From: Thalassococcus halodurans
Lineage (GTDB): Bacteria; Pseudomonadota; Alphaproteobacteria; Rhodobacterales; Rhodobacteraceae
Assembly (NCBI RefSeq): GCF_900108225.1
Contig: NZ_FNUZ01000002.1
Coordinates: forward strand, 684,501-748,500
DNA: 64,000 nt
Direction: 5' to 3'
The notes under the pieces are model-generated. The model was not told the DNA's origin, did not search any database, and worked only from the letters and a program-made list of their open reading frames with translations. Every line of letters begins with the position of its first letter. Position 1 is the first letter of the stretch. A program made the translations under genes and the position numbers. This document shows, one piece after another, positions 17,420 to 26,269 of the stretch.

Positions 17420-17436
17420 GTGGCGGAGGCTCAGGG
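17420..17436. repeat. 17-bp repeat at the tRNA-Ser(TGA) 3' end
   Basis: Partner of the copy at 15090-15106. It covers the encoded CCA, acceptor 3' strand and part of the T-arm of the tRNA. Confidence 0.7.
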
Positions 17437-17511
17437 ATTCGAACCCTGGGGACGCTCATCACGCCCAACGGTTTTCAAGACCGCCGCATTCGACCACTCT
17501 GCCAAACCTCC
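17421..17511 (-). tRNA. tRNA-Ser(TGA)
   Basis: Class II tRNA on the minus strand. Acceptor GGAGGTT pairs with AGCCTCC (one G-T). The anticodon loop is CTTGAAA inside GCGGT/ACCGT, giving anticodon TGA. A long variable arm and the T-arm GGGTTCGAATCCC-type loop are seen, and CCA is encoded at 17421-17423. Its 3' end faces the 15.1-17.4 kb candidate insertion. Confidence 0.95.
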
Positions 17512-17690
17512 GGTTCGCTGGGCATAGCCCCAGATTTTCGATTCTGAAAGGTCCTAACGGGGAAAATCCGCCGAAGAAGGACCGTCAGGCTTTTCTTAAA
17601 GGCGGCATCAGGCTATTGTCCGCGCGAACAATAATGCGCCAAACACGCAGACATGCCACTGACCGATGCAGTTGGGGGCGGGAACAGGCA

Positions 17691-18593
17691 ATGGGTCAAA
17701 TTATGAGCAGCAAGTTTTTGGGTAAGCCTTTGTCAGGTGCTCTTCGGCAAGGCACCGTAATTGCAGTAGGTTTTGCGGCACTTGCCGGATGCGACGCATC
17801 CCAAATGCCCGGATTTCTTCAAGCAAAAGACAGCTCGGCAACGGTTCAGGAAACGGGCTCGTTCGGCACCGGAAATCTGGTAGAGCGCGACATCGAGGCC
17901 CCCGAAGTTTTCCAGGCCAATGAGGCCGGTCTTTGGGATGGTCGCCCGTCCCTGGGTGGTGTTTGGGTTGCTCACCCCAATGTGAAAGAGCCCGAGCGCG
18001 TCATCATCCGGAATGAACAGAACGGCCAATTCGTGATTGGCGCGCTGTTCAAACGTGAACGCGAAACGCCCGGCCCGCGCCTGCAGGTCAGCTCGGATGC
18101 CGCTGCAGCCTTGGGCGTTCTGGCTGGTAGCCCTGCGAACCTGAGTGTCGTGGCACTGCGCCGTGAAACCGTTGAGGAAACACCGCCACCCGCTGTTACG
18201 CCGCCGAATATGCCTGTCACCGCCGACGGGCTTGAAAGCACGCCCGAGATCGAGGCAGCCGCGCTTGATCCGATCACATCCAGCGCTGCGGCAGCGATCG
18301 AAAGTGCGTCCGAGCCCGCACCTGCGCCACAGCCTGCCACGTTGACACCGCCGACTGCGTTGGAAAAACCCTTCATCCAGATCGGTATTTTCAGTGTCGA
18401 ACAGAACGCCAAAAATACCGCCACGGCTATGAAGCAGCAGGGCATGATCCCAACCGTTAAAAAGCAGACGTCGTCTGGCAAAACCTTCTGGCGTGTGATC
18501 GTCGGCCCTGCACAGTCGAAATCCGAAATCTCGACACTGCTGAAAAAAATCAAAGCTGCCGGTTTCACTGACGCCTACACGGTGACAAACTAA
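17691..18593 (+). CDS. SPOR-domain lipoprotein-like protein
   Basis: 300 aa. The N-terminal hydrophobic segment ends in GFAALAGCDAS, a lipobox-like site, so it is probably anchored to a membrane and faces the periplasm. The middle is a Pro/Ala-rich linker (about residues 170-225). The C-terminal 75 residues are a SPOR domain (FIQIGIFSVEQNAKNTATAMKQQG, then TFWRVIVGP and AAGFTDAYTV), which binds denuded septal peptidoglycan. Directly upstream of a D-Ala-D-Ala carboxypeptidase, so a wall-related pair, as in the RlpA-dacC arrangement. The start at 17691 is preferred; 17703 is possible. Confidence 0.85.
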   Translation: MGQIMSSKFLGKPLSGALRQGTVIAVGFAALAGCDASQMPGFLQAKDSSATVQETGSFGTGNLVERDIEAPEVFQANEAGLWDGRPSLGGVWVAHPNVKEPERVIIRNEQNGQFVIGALFKRERETPGPRLQVSSDAAAALGVLAGSPANLSVVALRRETVEETPPPAVTPPNMPVTADGLESTPEIEAAALDPITSSAAAAIESASEPAPAPQPATLTPPTALEKPFIQIGIFSVEQNAKNTATAMKQQGMIPTVKKQTSSGKTFWRVIVGPAQSKSEISTLLKKIKAAGFTDAYTVTN

Positions 18594-18656
18594 ACCGTCT
18601 TCAACATCACCACGGCGGATGACGTATCATCAGCCTTCGGAATAATGGAGTTGCCC

Positions 18657-19826
18657 ATGCTATCGCCCCTTCGTCTTCTGGCCGGAGCGTTGCTGATATG
18701 GATGCACTCGACCGTTGCGGCGGTCGCATTTGATACCCCTGCCCGTGCGGCTTTTGTGCTGGACCAATCCACGGGAACGGTTCTTCTGTCCAAGAACGCC
18801 GACGAAAGCCTGCCGCCTGCGTCGATGTCCAAGCTCATGACGCTGTACATGGCCTTTGAAGCGATCCGCGATGGTCGGTTGACGTTGGATGAACGGCTCC
18901 CCGTCAGCAGCCACGCAATGTCGTATGGTGGCTCGACCATGTTTCTGGACACTACAGACCGTGTCAGCGTCGAAGACCTGATCCGCGGGATCATTGTGCT
19001 GTCCGGCAATGATGCCTGCGCCGTGATTGCCGAAGCGCTTAGCCCGAACGGAACCGAAGCCGGTTTTGCGCAACTGATGACGCAGCGCGCACAACAGTTG
19101 GGCATGACCAACTCGACCTTCGCCAATTCCAATGGCTGGCCTGCGCCCGGCCATCGCATGTCGATGCGGGATCTGGTTTTGCTGGCGAACAACATCATCA
19201 CCGAGTTCCCCGAATTTTACGAAATGTTCTCGGAGCGCCGGTTTGAATTTGACGGTCGCGCGCCGCAAAACGTTGCCAACCGCAACCCGTTGTTGGGCTT
19301 GGGCATCGGGGCCGACGGCCTGAAAACCGGCCATACGCAAGAAGCTGGTTACGGTCTGGTGGGATCTGCCGTGCAAAACGGCCGTCGTGTGATCTTTGCG
19401 ATCACCGGTCTCGACAGCACAAGCGCCCGCGCAGAGCAGTCAGAAGCCATTGTGAACTGGGCGTTTCGCCAGTTTGCCGAAAAAACAGTGGTGACCAAAG
19501 ACAAGAAAGTCGCCGAAGCACAAATCTGGATGGGCGCGGAAACGTCAGTTGATCTGGTAAGCAACGAAGACGTGCGTCTGCTGTTGCCTGTCGCATCGGT
19601 GAAACCGGTAGAATCCGAGGTCATCTACACAGGTCCGATCCAGGCGCCTGTGAACAAAGGCGACCGTCTGGCAGAACTGATCATTCGTCCCGAAGGGCTT
19701 CCTGAACATCGCGTTCCGCTGTACGCGGCATCCGATGTGGGCAACGCCGGCTTTATCAGCCGTGTGTCCACAGTGGGTTCTGTGCTGTTCAAACGTCTTT
19801 CCAGCGACACGCAAGGCGCGATGTGA
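18657..19826 (+). CDS. dacC: D-alanyl-D-alanine carboxypeptidase (PBP5/6 type)
   Basis: 389 aa periplasmic peptidase that trims the terminal D-Ala of peptidoglycan stem peptides. The signal peptide is MLSPLRLLAGALLIWMHSTVAAVA. The active-site SxxK is in PPASMSKLMT, SxN is in VLSGNDACAV and KTG is in LKTGHTQEAGYG. A C-terminal beta-rich domain (about residues 280-380) follows, as in PBP5. The start at 18657 has GGAG 6 bases upstream; 18645 is an alternative. Its stop overlaps the tmk GTG start (ATGTGA), so they are translationally coupled. The symbol is by family; dacA or dacF naming is equally possible. Confidence 0.92.
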   Translation: MLSPLRLLAGALLIWMHSTVAAVAFDTPARAAFVLDQSTGTVLLSKNADESLPPASMSKLMTLYMAFEAIRDGRLTLDERLPVSSHAMSYGGSTMFLDTTDRVSVEDLIRGIIVLSGNDACAVIAEALSPNGTEAGFAQLMTQRAQQLGMTNSTFANSNGWPAPGHRMSMRDLVLLANNIITEFPEFYEMFSERRFEFDGRAPQNVANRNPLLGLGIGADGLKTGHTQEAGYGLVGSAVQNGRRVIFAITGLDSTSARAEQSEAIVNWAFRQFAEKTVVTKDKKVAEAQIWMGAETSVDLVSNEDVRLLLPVASVKPVESEVIYTGPIQAPVNKGDRLAELIIRPEGLPEHRVPLYAASDVGNAGFISRVSTVGSVLFKRLSSDTQGAM

Positions 19827-20464
19827 CCAAGACCGGAATGTTCATCAGCTTTGAAGGTATTGACGGATCTGGGAAATCCACGCAGGCCCGTTTGCTTGCC
19901 GACCGTCTGCGCGCGGATGGCCATGATGTGATCCTGACCCGTGAACCCGGCGGCAGCGAAGGCGCGGAACAAATTCGCAATCTAGTTCTGAATGGCCCGA
20001 CAGATCGTTGGTCGCCCCAGACCGAATTGTTACTGTTCAATGCTGCGCGCCGCGATCACCTGGAACGCCTGATCTGGCCAGCGCTTGAAGATGGTAAGAT
20101 CGTTGTCTGTGACCGGTTTGCAGATTCCACCCGCGCCTATCAGGGCAGTACCCGTGGTGAACGGCGTAAGTTGGTGGATGACCTGCATAACCTGATGATC
20201 GGCGTCGAACCTGATATGACGGTTCTGGTCGATATCGACCCGAATACAGGCCATTCCCGCGCAACCGAACGAAACACAGGCGATGACCGTTTCGAAGGCT
20301 TCGGATCGGATTTTCAGGTCACGATGCGCCAAGCGTTTCTGGATATGGCCGACGCCAGCCCGAACCGGTTTCAGGTCATCGATGGGGATGGCACAATCGA
20401 CGAGGTGTCAGACCGTATCTACGCGGCGGTGACACAACGCCTTGCACAAAATGCGGATGCCTGA
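19823..20464 (+). CDS. tmk: Thymidylate kinase
   Basis: 213 aa. Phosphorylates dTMP to dTDP with ATP. P-loop FEGIDGSGKSTQ, the DRF motif DRFADSTRAYQG, and the TREPGGS motif are seen. The lid region has RATERNTGDDRFE. The start is GTG at 19823, overlapping the dacC stop; ATG at 19838 is a shorter option. The stop TGA overlaps the holB ATG by one base, so dacC-tmk-holB is one transcription unit. Confidence 0.97.
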   Translation: MTKTGMFISFEGIDGSGKSTQARLLADRLRADGHDVILTREPGGSEGAEQIRNLVLNGPTDRWSPQTELLLFNAARRDHLERLIWPALEDGKIVVCDRFADSTRAYQGSTRGERRKLVDDLHNLMIGVEPDMTVLVDIDPNTGHSRATERNTGDDRFEGFGSDFQVTMRQAFLDMADASPNRFQVIDGDGTIDEVSDRIYAAVTQRLAQNADA

Positions 20465-21594
20465 TGGCAGAGCCTGTTGATCTCCCGGAACCCGACCGCG
20501 TTGAAGGTGCCCCGCACCCACGCGAAACGCTGCGCCTGATCGGTCATGATGCGGCTGAACGGGGTTTTCTGGATGTGTACAACTCCGGTCGTCTCCACCA
20601 TGGGTGGCTGATCACCGGACCTCGTGGTGTGGGCAAGGCAACTTTTGCCTGGCGCATTGCCCGTTTTTTGCTGGCCACGCCCCCTGCCGACGACAACGAC
20701 ATGTTCGGCGCACCGCCCACACCGGAAACCTTGGACATTCCCGAAGACCACCCCGTCATGCGCCGCAGCATGGCGCTGTCGGAACCCAACCTTTACCTTC
20801 TGCGCCGCGGCCCCAATGAAAAGGGCGACAAGCTGGCCAATGAAATTCTGGTCAAGGAAGTGCGCAAGCTGAAGGGCTTCTTCTCGATGTCTTCGGCGGA
20901 TGGTGGCCGCCGCGTTGTGATTATCGACGCCGCAGACGAGATGAACACAAACGCGGCCAACGCGATCCTGAAGCTGCTGGAAGAGCCGCCCGCCAACACG
21001 ATCATGCTATTGATCTGTCATCAGCCCGCACGCCTTTTGCCGACGATCCGGTCCCGCTGCCGCGAGTTGCGGCTGTCGCCGTTGTCTCCGGCGGATATGT
21101 CCACGGCCTTGGGCGAAACCGGCGCGGATATGTCACCGGCGGATGCCGAAGCTTTGGCAGAACTGGCAGGCGGATCTGTGGGCGATGCCCTGCGCCTGAT
21201 CCATCAAGACGGTCTTTCCCTGTATCAGATGCTTATGCGGATCATGGCCACAATGCCCGACCTTGACCGCCCCGCTGCGCTGAACCTAGCGCAATCATTG
21301 GCCGTGCGCGGTCAGGAAGAAAAGCTTGGCCTGTTCTTTAAGCTTGTCGATCTGGCAATGGTGCGTCTTGCGCGCACAGGACTGGGCACGCCGCCTGCCC
21401 GCTTTGCCAGCAGCGACGAACAGGCGGTACTGACCCGCCTTTCCCCGCATTCGGTGGCGGCACGTGAATGGGCGACCCTTGCCCAAGAAGCAGGCGACCG
21501 CGCCCGACATGGTCTTTCGGTCAATGTGGACCCTGCCTCGATCGTGTTCGACATGTTTATGCAAATGCGCGAGACGGCTGCGAAACTGCGCTAA
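20464..21594 (+). CDS. holB: DNA polymerase III subunit delta'
   Basis: 376 aa clamp-loader subunit. AAA+ fold: HHGWLITGPRGVGKATFAWRIARF (P-loop), VVIIDAADEMNTNAANAILKLLEEPP (Walker B-like and following helix), and the sensor/arginine region TIRSRCRELRLSPL. C-terminal delta' domain follows. Placement tmk-holB-tatD is the usual alphaproteobacterial order. Confidence 0.95.
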   Translation: MAEPVDLPEPDRVEGAPHPRETLRLIGHDAAERGFLDVYNSGRLHHGWLITGPRGVGKATFAWRIARFLLATPPADDNDMFGAPPTPETLDIPEDHPVMRRSMALSEPNLYLLRRGPNEKGDKLANEILVKEVRKLKGFFSMSSADGGRRVVIIDAADEMNTNAANAILKLLEEPPANTIMLLICHQPARLLPTIRSRCRELRLSPLSPADMSTALGETGADMSPADAEALAELAGGSVGDALRLIHQDGLSLYQMLMRIMATMPDLDRPAALNLAQSLAVRGQEEKLGLFFKLVDLAMVRLARTGLGTPPARFASSDEQAVLTRLSPHSVAAREWATLAQEAGDRARHGLSVNVDPASIVFDMFMQMRETAAKLR

Positions 21595-21664
21595 TACCGC
21601 TTCCCGCCTTGACCCCTGTGCGGCCTTCCTAGATATCCAAATCAAGCACGATAACGGATTGACT

Positions 21665-22465
21665 ATGACGCACCCGCGGATCACCGACAGCCACTGCCAT
21701 CTGGATTTCCCCGATTTCGACGAAACCCGCCCCGAGGTCATTGCCCGCGCGGTCGAGGCGGGCGTGCACCGGATGGTGACGATCTGCACGCGTCTGAAGA
21801 ACGAACCGCTTGTCCGTAAGATTGCCGAAGACAACGATCCGGTGTTCTACGCTGCGGGCACCCACCCGATGAGCGTTGCGGACGAACCGATGGCAACTGT
21901 CGATGAATTGGTCGCCCTGTCCCAGCATCCTAAGTTTGTGGGCATCGGCGAAACGGGGTTGGATTACCACTACACCGCCGACAGCGCCGAAGTGCAGAAG
22001 ACATCCCTGAAGGTCCACATTCAGGCCGCGCAGGAAACAGGCCTACCGTTGATCATCCATGCGCGTGCTGCTGACAATGACATGGCCGATATTCTAAACA
22101 CGGCTTACAAGGCCAAGCCCTACACCTGTGTGATGCATTGCTTTTCGTCTAGCGCCGAACTGGCCAAGGCGGCCTTGGACTGTGGGTTTTACCTGTCGAT
22201 GTCCGGCATCGCAGCTTTCCCCAAGTCGCAGGAATTGCGCGATATTTTCGCGGCCGCTCCGCTGGATCGTGTGCTGGTCGAAACCGACAGCCCCTACCTT
22301 GCGCCGCCGCCCTATCGTGGCAAGCGCAACGAGCCGTCCTATTCTGTCCATACCGCGCAAAAAGGTGCCGAGGTCTTCGCTATCGACTATGCCGAGTTTG
22401 CCGCAGCAACCGAAGCCAACTTTGACCGCCTCTTCGCCAAAGCCGCCGCATGGAGCCCCGCATGA
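21665..22465 (+). CDS. tatD: TatD-family metal-dependent DNase
   Basis: 266 aa TIM-barrel hydrolase acting on DNA 3' ends or D-aminoacyl-tRNA, depending on the member. Metal ligands are in DSHCHLDF (residues 8-15), GIGETGLDYHY, IIHARAADND, MHCFSS, and VLVETDSPYLAPPPYRGKRN. The start at 21665 gives MTHPRITDSHCHL; the longer frame to 21464 overlaps holB and is rejected. The stop overlaps the next start (ATGA). Confidence 0.94.
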   Translation: MTHPRITDSHCHLDFPDFDETRPEVIARAVEAGVHRMVTICTRLKNEPLVRKIAEDNDPVFYAAGTHPMSVADEPMATVDELVALSQHPKFVGIGETGLDYHYTADSAEVQKTSLKVHIQAAQETGLPLIIHARAADNDMADILNTAYKAKPYTCVMHCFSSSAELAKAALDCGFYLSMSGIAAFPKSQELRDIFAAAPLDRVLVETDSPYLAPPPYRGKRNEPSYSVHTAQKGAEVFAIDYAEFAAATEANFDRLFAKAAAWSPA

Positions 22466-23262
22466 CGAACGAATTGCGGTTCACAATCCTTGGCTGCGGA
22501 TCGTCCGGTGGCGTGCCTCGCATCGGCGGGCATTGGGGCGATTGCGATCCATCCAATCCCAAAAACCGCCGCACACGCTGTTCAATGCTGGTGGAACGTG
22601 TCAGCGATGCTGGCACCACGCGGGTTCTGATCGACACCTCGCCTGACCTGCGCACCCAGTTGCTGGACGCCGGTGTCGGCGAGATTGACGCGGTGATCTA
22701 CACCCACGCCCATGCGGACCACACCCACGGTTTGGATGACCTGCGCATGATCGTTTACAACATGCGCGCGCGCTTGCAGGTCTGGGCCGATGAGCCCACA
22801 CGCGACAACCTGTTCGAACGGTTCCGCTATGCGTTCGAGACGCCCGAAGGCAGCAGCTACCCCCCCATTCTGGATATGAACCTGATCGACGGTGATGTGA
22901 CGGTCACTGGTGCGGGCGGCGAGATTACATTCAATCCCTTCCTTGTCCGTCACGGCGGGATGGATGCACTAGGCTTCCGCATCGCGGGCCTTGCCTATTT
23001 GCCGGATGTTGCAAGCATTCCGGATGAGGCCTGGGGTGCACTGGAAAATCTGGATATCTGGATTCTTGACGCGCTGCGCCGCGATCCCCATCCGACGCAT
23101 TCCCATCTGGCCCAGTCGCTTGAGTGGATTGAAAAGGTCGCCGCCAAACGCGCTGTGCTGACCAACATGCATATCGATCTGGACTACGAGACTGTTCGGG
23201 CCGAAACGCCGGAACACGTGACCCCCGCCTACGACGGCATGGTCATCACCCTGCCGCTCTAA
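22462..23262 (+). CDS. MBL-fold metallo-hydrolase (PhnP / RNase Z-like)
   Basis: 266 aa. Metal motif THAHADHTHGLDDLR is the HxHxDH core. CGSSGGVPRIGGHWGDCDPSNPKNRRTRCSM carries the N-terminal signature shared with PhnP-type cyclic phosphodiesterases, and late histidines are in THSHLAQSLEW and NMHIDLDYE. It is commonly found after tatD and its physiological substrate is unclear. The ATG at 22462 overlaps the tatD stop by 4 bases; 22450 is an in-frame alternative. Confidence 0.9.
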   Translation: MTNELRFTILGCGSSGGVPRIGGHWGDCDPSNPKNRRTRCSMLVERVSDAGTTRVLIDTSPDLRTQLLDAGVGEIDAVIYTHAHADHTHGLDDLRMIVYNMRARLQVWADEPTRDNLFERFRYAFETPEGSSYPPILDMNLIDGDVTVTGAGGEITFNPFLVRHGGMDALGFRIAGLAYLPDVASIPDEAWGALENLDIWILDALRRDPHPTHSHLAQSLEWIEKVAAKRAVLTNMHIDLDYETVRAETPEHVTPAYDGMVITLPL

Positions 23263-23277
23263 TTCGAAGGACCCGCC

Positions 23278-24207
23278 ATGCAGGCGCTGTTAGAAGTTAT
23301 CCTCCCCGTCTTTCTGGTGATTGGCGCGGGGTATCTGGCCGTTTGGCGCGGCGGGTTCAGCAACGATGCGGTCGACGGGTTGATGAAGTTCACCCAGAAC
23401 TTCGCCATTCCCTGCCTTCTGTTCAAAGCGATCTGGACGCTGGACCTCGGCGACAGCTTTGATCCAAAACTACTGATCAGCTTTTACACCGGCTCGGCCA
23501 CAGGGTTCACTTTGGGCATGGTGGTGTCGCGTTTCGTGTTCAAGCGCGATTGGGAAGACTGCGTCGCCATCGCCTTTGCCTGCCTCTTCGCCAACTCGGT
23601 CCTGCTTGGCCTGCCGATCACGGAACGCGCCTATGGCCCGGACGCACTTCAGGCAAACTATGCGATCCTCGCGATGCATTCGCCGTTTTGCTACGGGCTG
23701 GGCATCACCACGATGGAAATCGTGCGCGCCAAGGGCAAAACCGCCATCGGCACCGTGCGCACGGTTCTGAACGCCATGCTGCACAATGCGCTGGTGATCG
23801 GCATTATGCTGGGTGCGGTGTTCAACATCTTTGATCTGGGTCTGCCAAGCCCCGTGACAGACGCGCTGGATATGATGATCCGCGCAGCGCTTCCCGCGGC
23901 ATTGTTCGGTGTAGGTGGCGTGTTGTTCCGCTACCGTCCGGACGGAGATTTCCGTGTGATTGCATTCGTATGCTTTGTGTCGCTCGTGTTGCACCCGACC
24001 ATCACTTGGACCTTGGGTAAAGCGTTCGAACTGCCGACCGAGGCCTTCCGTTCAGCCGTAATCACCGCCGCCATGGCACCGGGCATCAACGCTTATGTCT
24101 TTGCAAACATGTACGGTCGGGCAAAACGCGTCGCGGCCTCGTCTGTCCTGATCGCAACCGCCTTGTCGCTGGGCACAGCATGGGCATGGCTAAGCGCGCT
24201 GCCGTAA
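23278..24207 (+). CDS. AEC-family (auxin efflux carrier-like) transporter
   Basis: 309 aa, about ten hydrophobic segments in two halves separated near residue 150, as in AEC/BART transporters. N-terminal VILPVFLVIGAGYLAVWRGGFSNDAVDGLMKFTQNFAIPCLLFKAI and C-terminal VITAAMAPGINAYVFANMYGRAKRVAASSVLIATALSL match the family. Such carriers export or import small carboxylates. It starts 15 bp after the metallo-hydrolase and is probably co-transcribed. Confidence 0.92.
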   Translation: MQALLEVILPVFLVIGAGYLAVWRGGFSNDAVDGLMKFTQNFAIPCLLFKAIWTLDLGDSFDPKLLISFYTGSATGFTLGMVVSRFVFKRDWEDCVAIAFACLFANSVLLGLPITERAYGPDALQANYAILAMHSPFCYGLGITTMEIVRAKGKTAIGTVRTVLNAMLHNALVIGIMLGAVFNIFDLGLPSPVTDALDMMIRAALPAALFGVGGVLFRYRPDGDFRVIAFVCFVSLVLHPTITWTLGKAFELPTEAFRSAVITAAMAPGINAYVFANMYGRAKRVAASSVLIATALSLGTAWAWLSALP

Positions 24208-24288
24208 CAGTATTGCCAAACATTAACCGCTCTGGTTGTGAATCGCTTTTTTTTCTGCAATTAACCACAAAAACTTGAGAGGGACTTT

Positions 24289-24714
24289 ATGAAAAATCCA
24301 ATCATTTTCGCCACTTGCTGCATTCTACTTAGTGGATGCGTTAGCCAAGAAACATTTGTTAAAAACAATATTAGATACACAGAGTACGAACTCGATAGAG
24401 CTGAGTGTGAAACGAACGCTGCACAGGAAGTTGCGGTTAACCGCAGCCCTGGAGCCGAGATCGCTGTAGCGGTTCTTACGGGCGTGTACCAAACACAGGA
24501 CGCAAATGCTCCGGCGCGCAAACGAAACTACGAAGCCTGTATGCTTAAAAAGGGATACCAAAGAGTAGAATTACCAGTGTGTCCGAATGCCCAGAATGCC
24601 AAGGCAACCGGTGTAGGGCCACTTACTGCCAACAAAGAAATTCAAGTTGGAAAAGGCTCTTGTTACGCGATGGATGCTTCGGGCAGGATCATTTTTGCGA
24701 AGAAGGAAGACTAG
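24289..24714 (+). CDS. Hypothetical lipoprotein
   Basis: 141 aa. Signal peptide and lipobox LLSGC (Cys at residue 17) are clear, so it is a membrane lipoprotein. The mature part has four more cysteines (AECETN, YEACML, PVCPN, GSCYAM), which could form two disulfides. The AECETNAAQEVAVNRSPGAEIA stretch resembles proteins with a glycine-zipper-like repeat, but I cannot name a family. It is AT-richer than its neighbours and lies between the AEC gene and tRNA-Leu. A strong terminator follows. Confidence 0.8.
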   Translation: MKNPIIFATCCILLSGCVSQETFVKNNIRYTEYELDRAECETNAAQEVAVNRSPGAEIAVAVLTGVYQTQDANAPARKRNYEACMLKKGYQRVELPVCPNAQNAKATGVGPLTANKEIQVGKGSCYAMDASGRIIFAKKED

Positions 24715-24771
24715 ACGTTGATAGGCTCGTAAAAATCACGATTAGTAAAATTAAAGCTTTAAAATGACAAA

Positions 24772-24796
24772 GAGCCCTCCCACTGTGGAGGGCTTT
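24772..24796 (+). terminator. Terminator of the lipoprotein gene
   Basis: AGCCCTCC pairs with GGAGGGCT around a 6-base loop, followed by TTTT. 58 bp after the stop. Confidence 0.85.
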
Positions 24797-24992
24797 TCAA
24801 TGCGCCAGATCATTCGAAAACGGCAAAACGAGCCAAAATGAGTTTAAAAATTACACCCAAGGATAGACCAACACGCTTTACAAGAAGCACTGCACTAAAG
24901 TTGGGACACCCTGTTTATTCAAAGCCAACCGCGTAATGGTGACCCAGAACAATTTTTTTTGAAGGAAATGCCCAACAAGCTCTTTTGGGAGT

Positions 24993-25078
24993 TGGTGCGG
25001 TCGAGAAGACTCGAACTTCCACGGGTGTTACCCCACAGCGACCTCAACGCTGCGCGTCTACCATTCCGCCACGACCGC
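24993..25078 (-). tRNA. tRNA-Leu(GAG)
   Basis: Class II tRNA on the minus strand. Acceptor GCGGTCG pairs with CGACCGC, the anticodon loop within CAGCG/CGCTG is TTGAGGT (anticodon GAG), with a long variable arm and T-loop GTTCGAGTC. CCA is encoded at 24993-24995. Two bases next to the 3' end differ from the tRNA-Ser att-type repeats; no second copy of its 3' end was seen. Confidence 0.95.
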
Positions 25079-25264
25079 ACGTCTTGACTTGGTAGCGCGG
25101 CGTATAAATCAGCCTCTGCACGATGTGAAGAGCAAATTGACGGAAATCCGCGCCGTCGCACGAATATTTACCGCAGGGGGTCTGGGCTTGCACTTCCCTG
25201 CCCGACGCGGGCAAATGGAGCCCGAGCTCAACAGCCTTAACCGGCGCAGAAACTGGCACTTATC

Positions 25265-25930
25265 ATGATCGAATGGCGCAATACCCCCGGGCTGACAGAT
25301 TACGACGACGCGGTTGCCTTTATGGAAAAGCGCGCGGCCGAAATCGCCGAGGGCACAGCCAATGAATTGATCTGGCTGGTCGAACACCCGCCTCTTTATA
25401 CATCCGGCACCAGCGCCAAGATCGAAGACCTGAAAGACCCCGACCGTTTTCCGGTCTACCCATCCAAACGCGGCGGCCAGTTCACCTATCACGGGCCCGG
25501 TCAGCGGGTGGCCTATGTGATGCTGAATGTCGGCGAACGCGGGCGTGATGTGCGCTGTTTTGTGCGCGATCTTGAAAAATGGGTGATCCTGACTTTGGAA
25601 GAATTCGGCCTGACCGGACACATCCGGCAGGGTCGTGTTGGCGTCTGGATCGAACGTCCGGAAAAGCCCGCCCTGCCCTCGGGTGAGGTGGCCGAAGACA
25701 AAATCGCCGCCATCGGCATCCGGCTGAAAAAATGGGTCAGCTTTCACGGCATCTCGATCAATGTCGAGCCGGAGCTGAACCATTTCGACGGGATCGTGCC
25801 CTGCGGAATCACCGATTACGGCGTTACCAGTCTGGTTGATTTGGGCCTGCCTGTGACGATGGACGATCTGGACGTCGCGCTGCAGCGCACGTTTTCCATG
25901 GTTTTCGGCGAAGAGCCTAGGAACAGCTGA
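25265..25930 (+). CDS. lipB: Octanoyl-[ACP]:protein N-octanoyltransferase
   Basis: 221 aa. Moves octanoate from acyl carrier protein to lipoyl domains of 2-oxoacid dehydrogenases and GcvH. Seen: [18 protein letters not shown], the lysine region [22 protein letters not shown], and the active-site cysteine in [11 protein letters not shown] near residue 179. The length is normal. Monocistronic by spacing; 339 bp follow before ctaD. Confidence 0.96.
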   Translation: MIEWRNTPGLTDYDDAVAFMEKRAAEIAEGTANELIWLVEHPPLYTSGTSAKIEDLKDPDRFPVYPSKRGGQFTYHGPGQRVAYVMLNVGERGRDVRCFVRDLEKWVILTLEEFGLTGHIRQGRVGVWIERPEKPALPSGEVAEDKIAAIGIRLKKWVSFHGISINVEPELNHFDGIVPCGITDYGVTSLVDLGLPVTMDDLDVALQRTFSMVFGEEPRNS

Positions 25931-26269
25931 TATTTCCTGCATCCAAGAATCACGGCTGATAGACGCTCTGGCACTGGCATAGCGCAATTCTGATGATGCG
26001 AATCAATTGATGGTCATTTGATTACCAGCAGGTGTCATGGGTGCGAAAACGGCTGTCGAAAATCAACTCAGGGGCTGAATTTCCGGAATTTCGCCACCAA
26101 AGTCTTAAACCTTCCAGTGAAGGACCCCAGACTGCGACAAAAATAACCCCCATGCGGCAAAACCGATCATTGCCGTACACGATTGCATTCCCTAAAACGT
26201 ACCAACAATTCCATGGGGGTGGTCCGTCTCGGTTCGCCCTCCGTGCACTATCACCTGAGGAGGCACACA
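25931..26269. other. 339-bp region upstream of ctaD, no gene
   Basis: No supportable ORF. It should hold the ctaD promoter. An AT-rich dyad (ATCAATTGAT, near 26,002-26,011) and two GCGAC/GCGGC words near 26,134-26,158 are visible, but I cannot tie them to a known regulator. RBS CTGAGGAGG precedes the ctaD ATG by 6-7 bases. Confidence 0.5.

Larger units (their letters stand above)
15107..17420. mobile_element. Candidate 2.3-kb decayed insertion at tRNA-Ser(TGA)
   Basis: The stretch is bounded by the two 17-bp repeats, is AT-richer than the flanks, and carries one intact gene (HTTM-DCC fusion) and no integrase. This fits an old element, or a cargo fragment that has lost its recombinase. The gene at 13700 lies outside the repeats but shares the composition. 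Confidence 0.4.
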
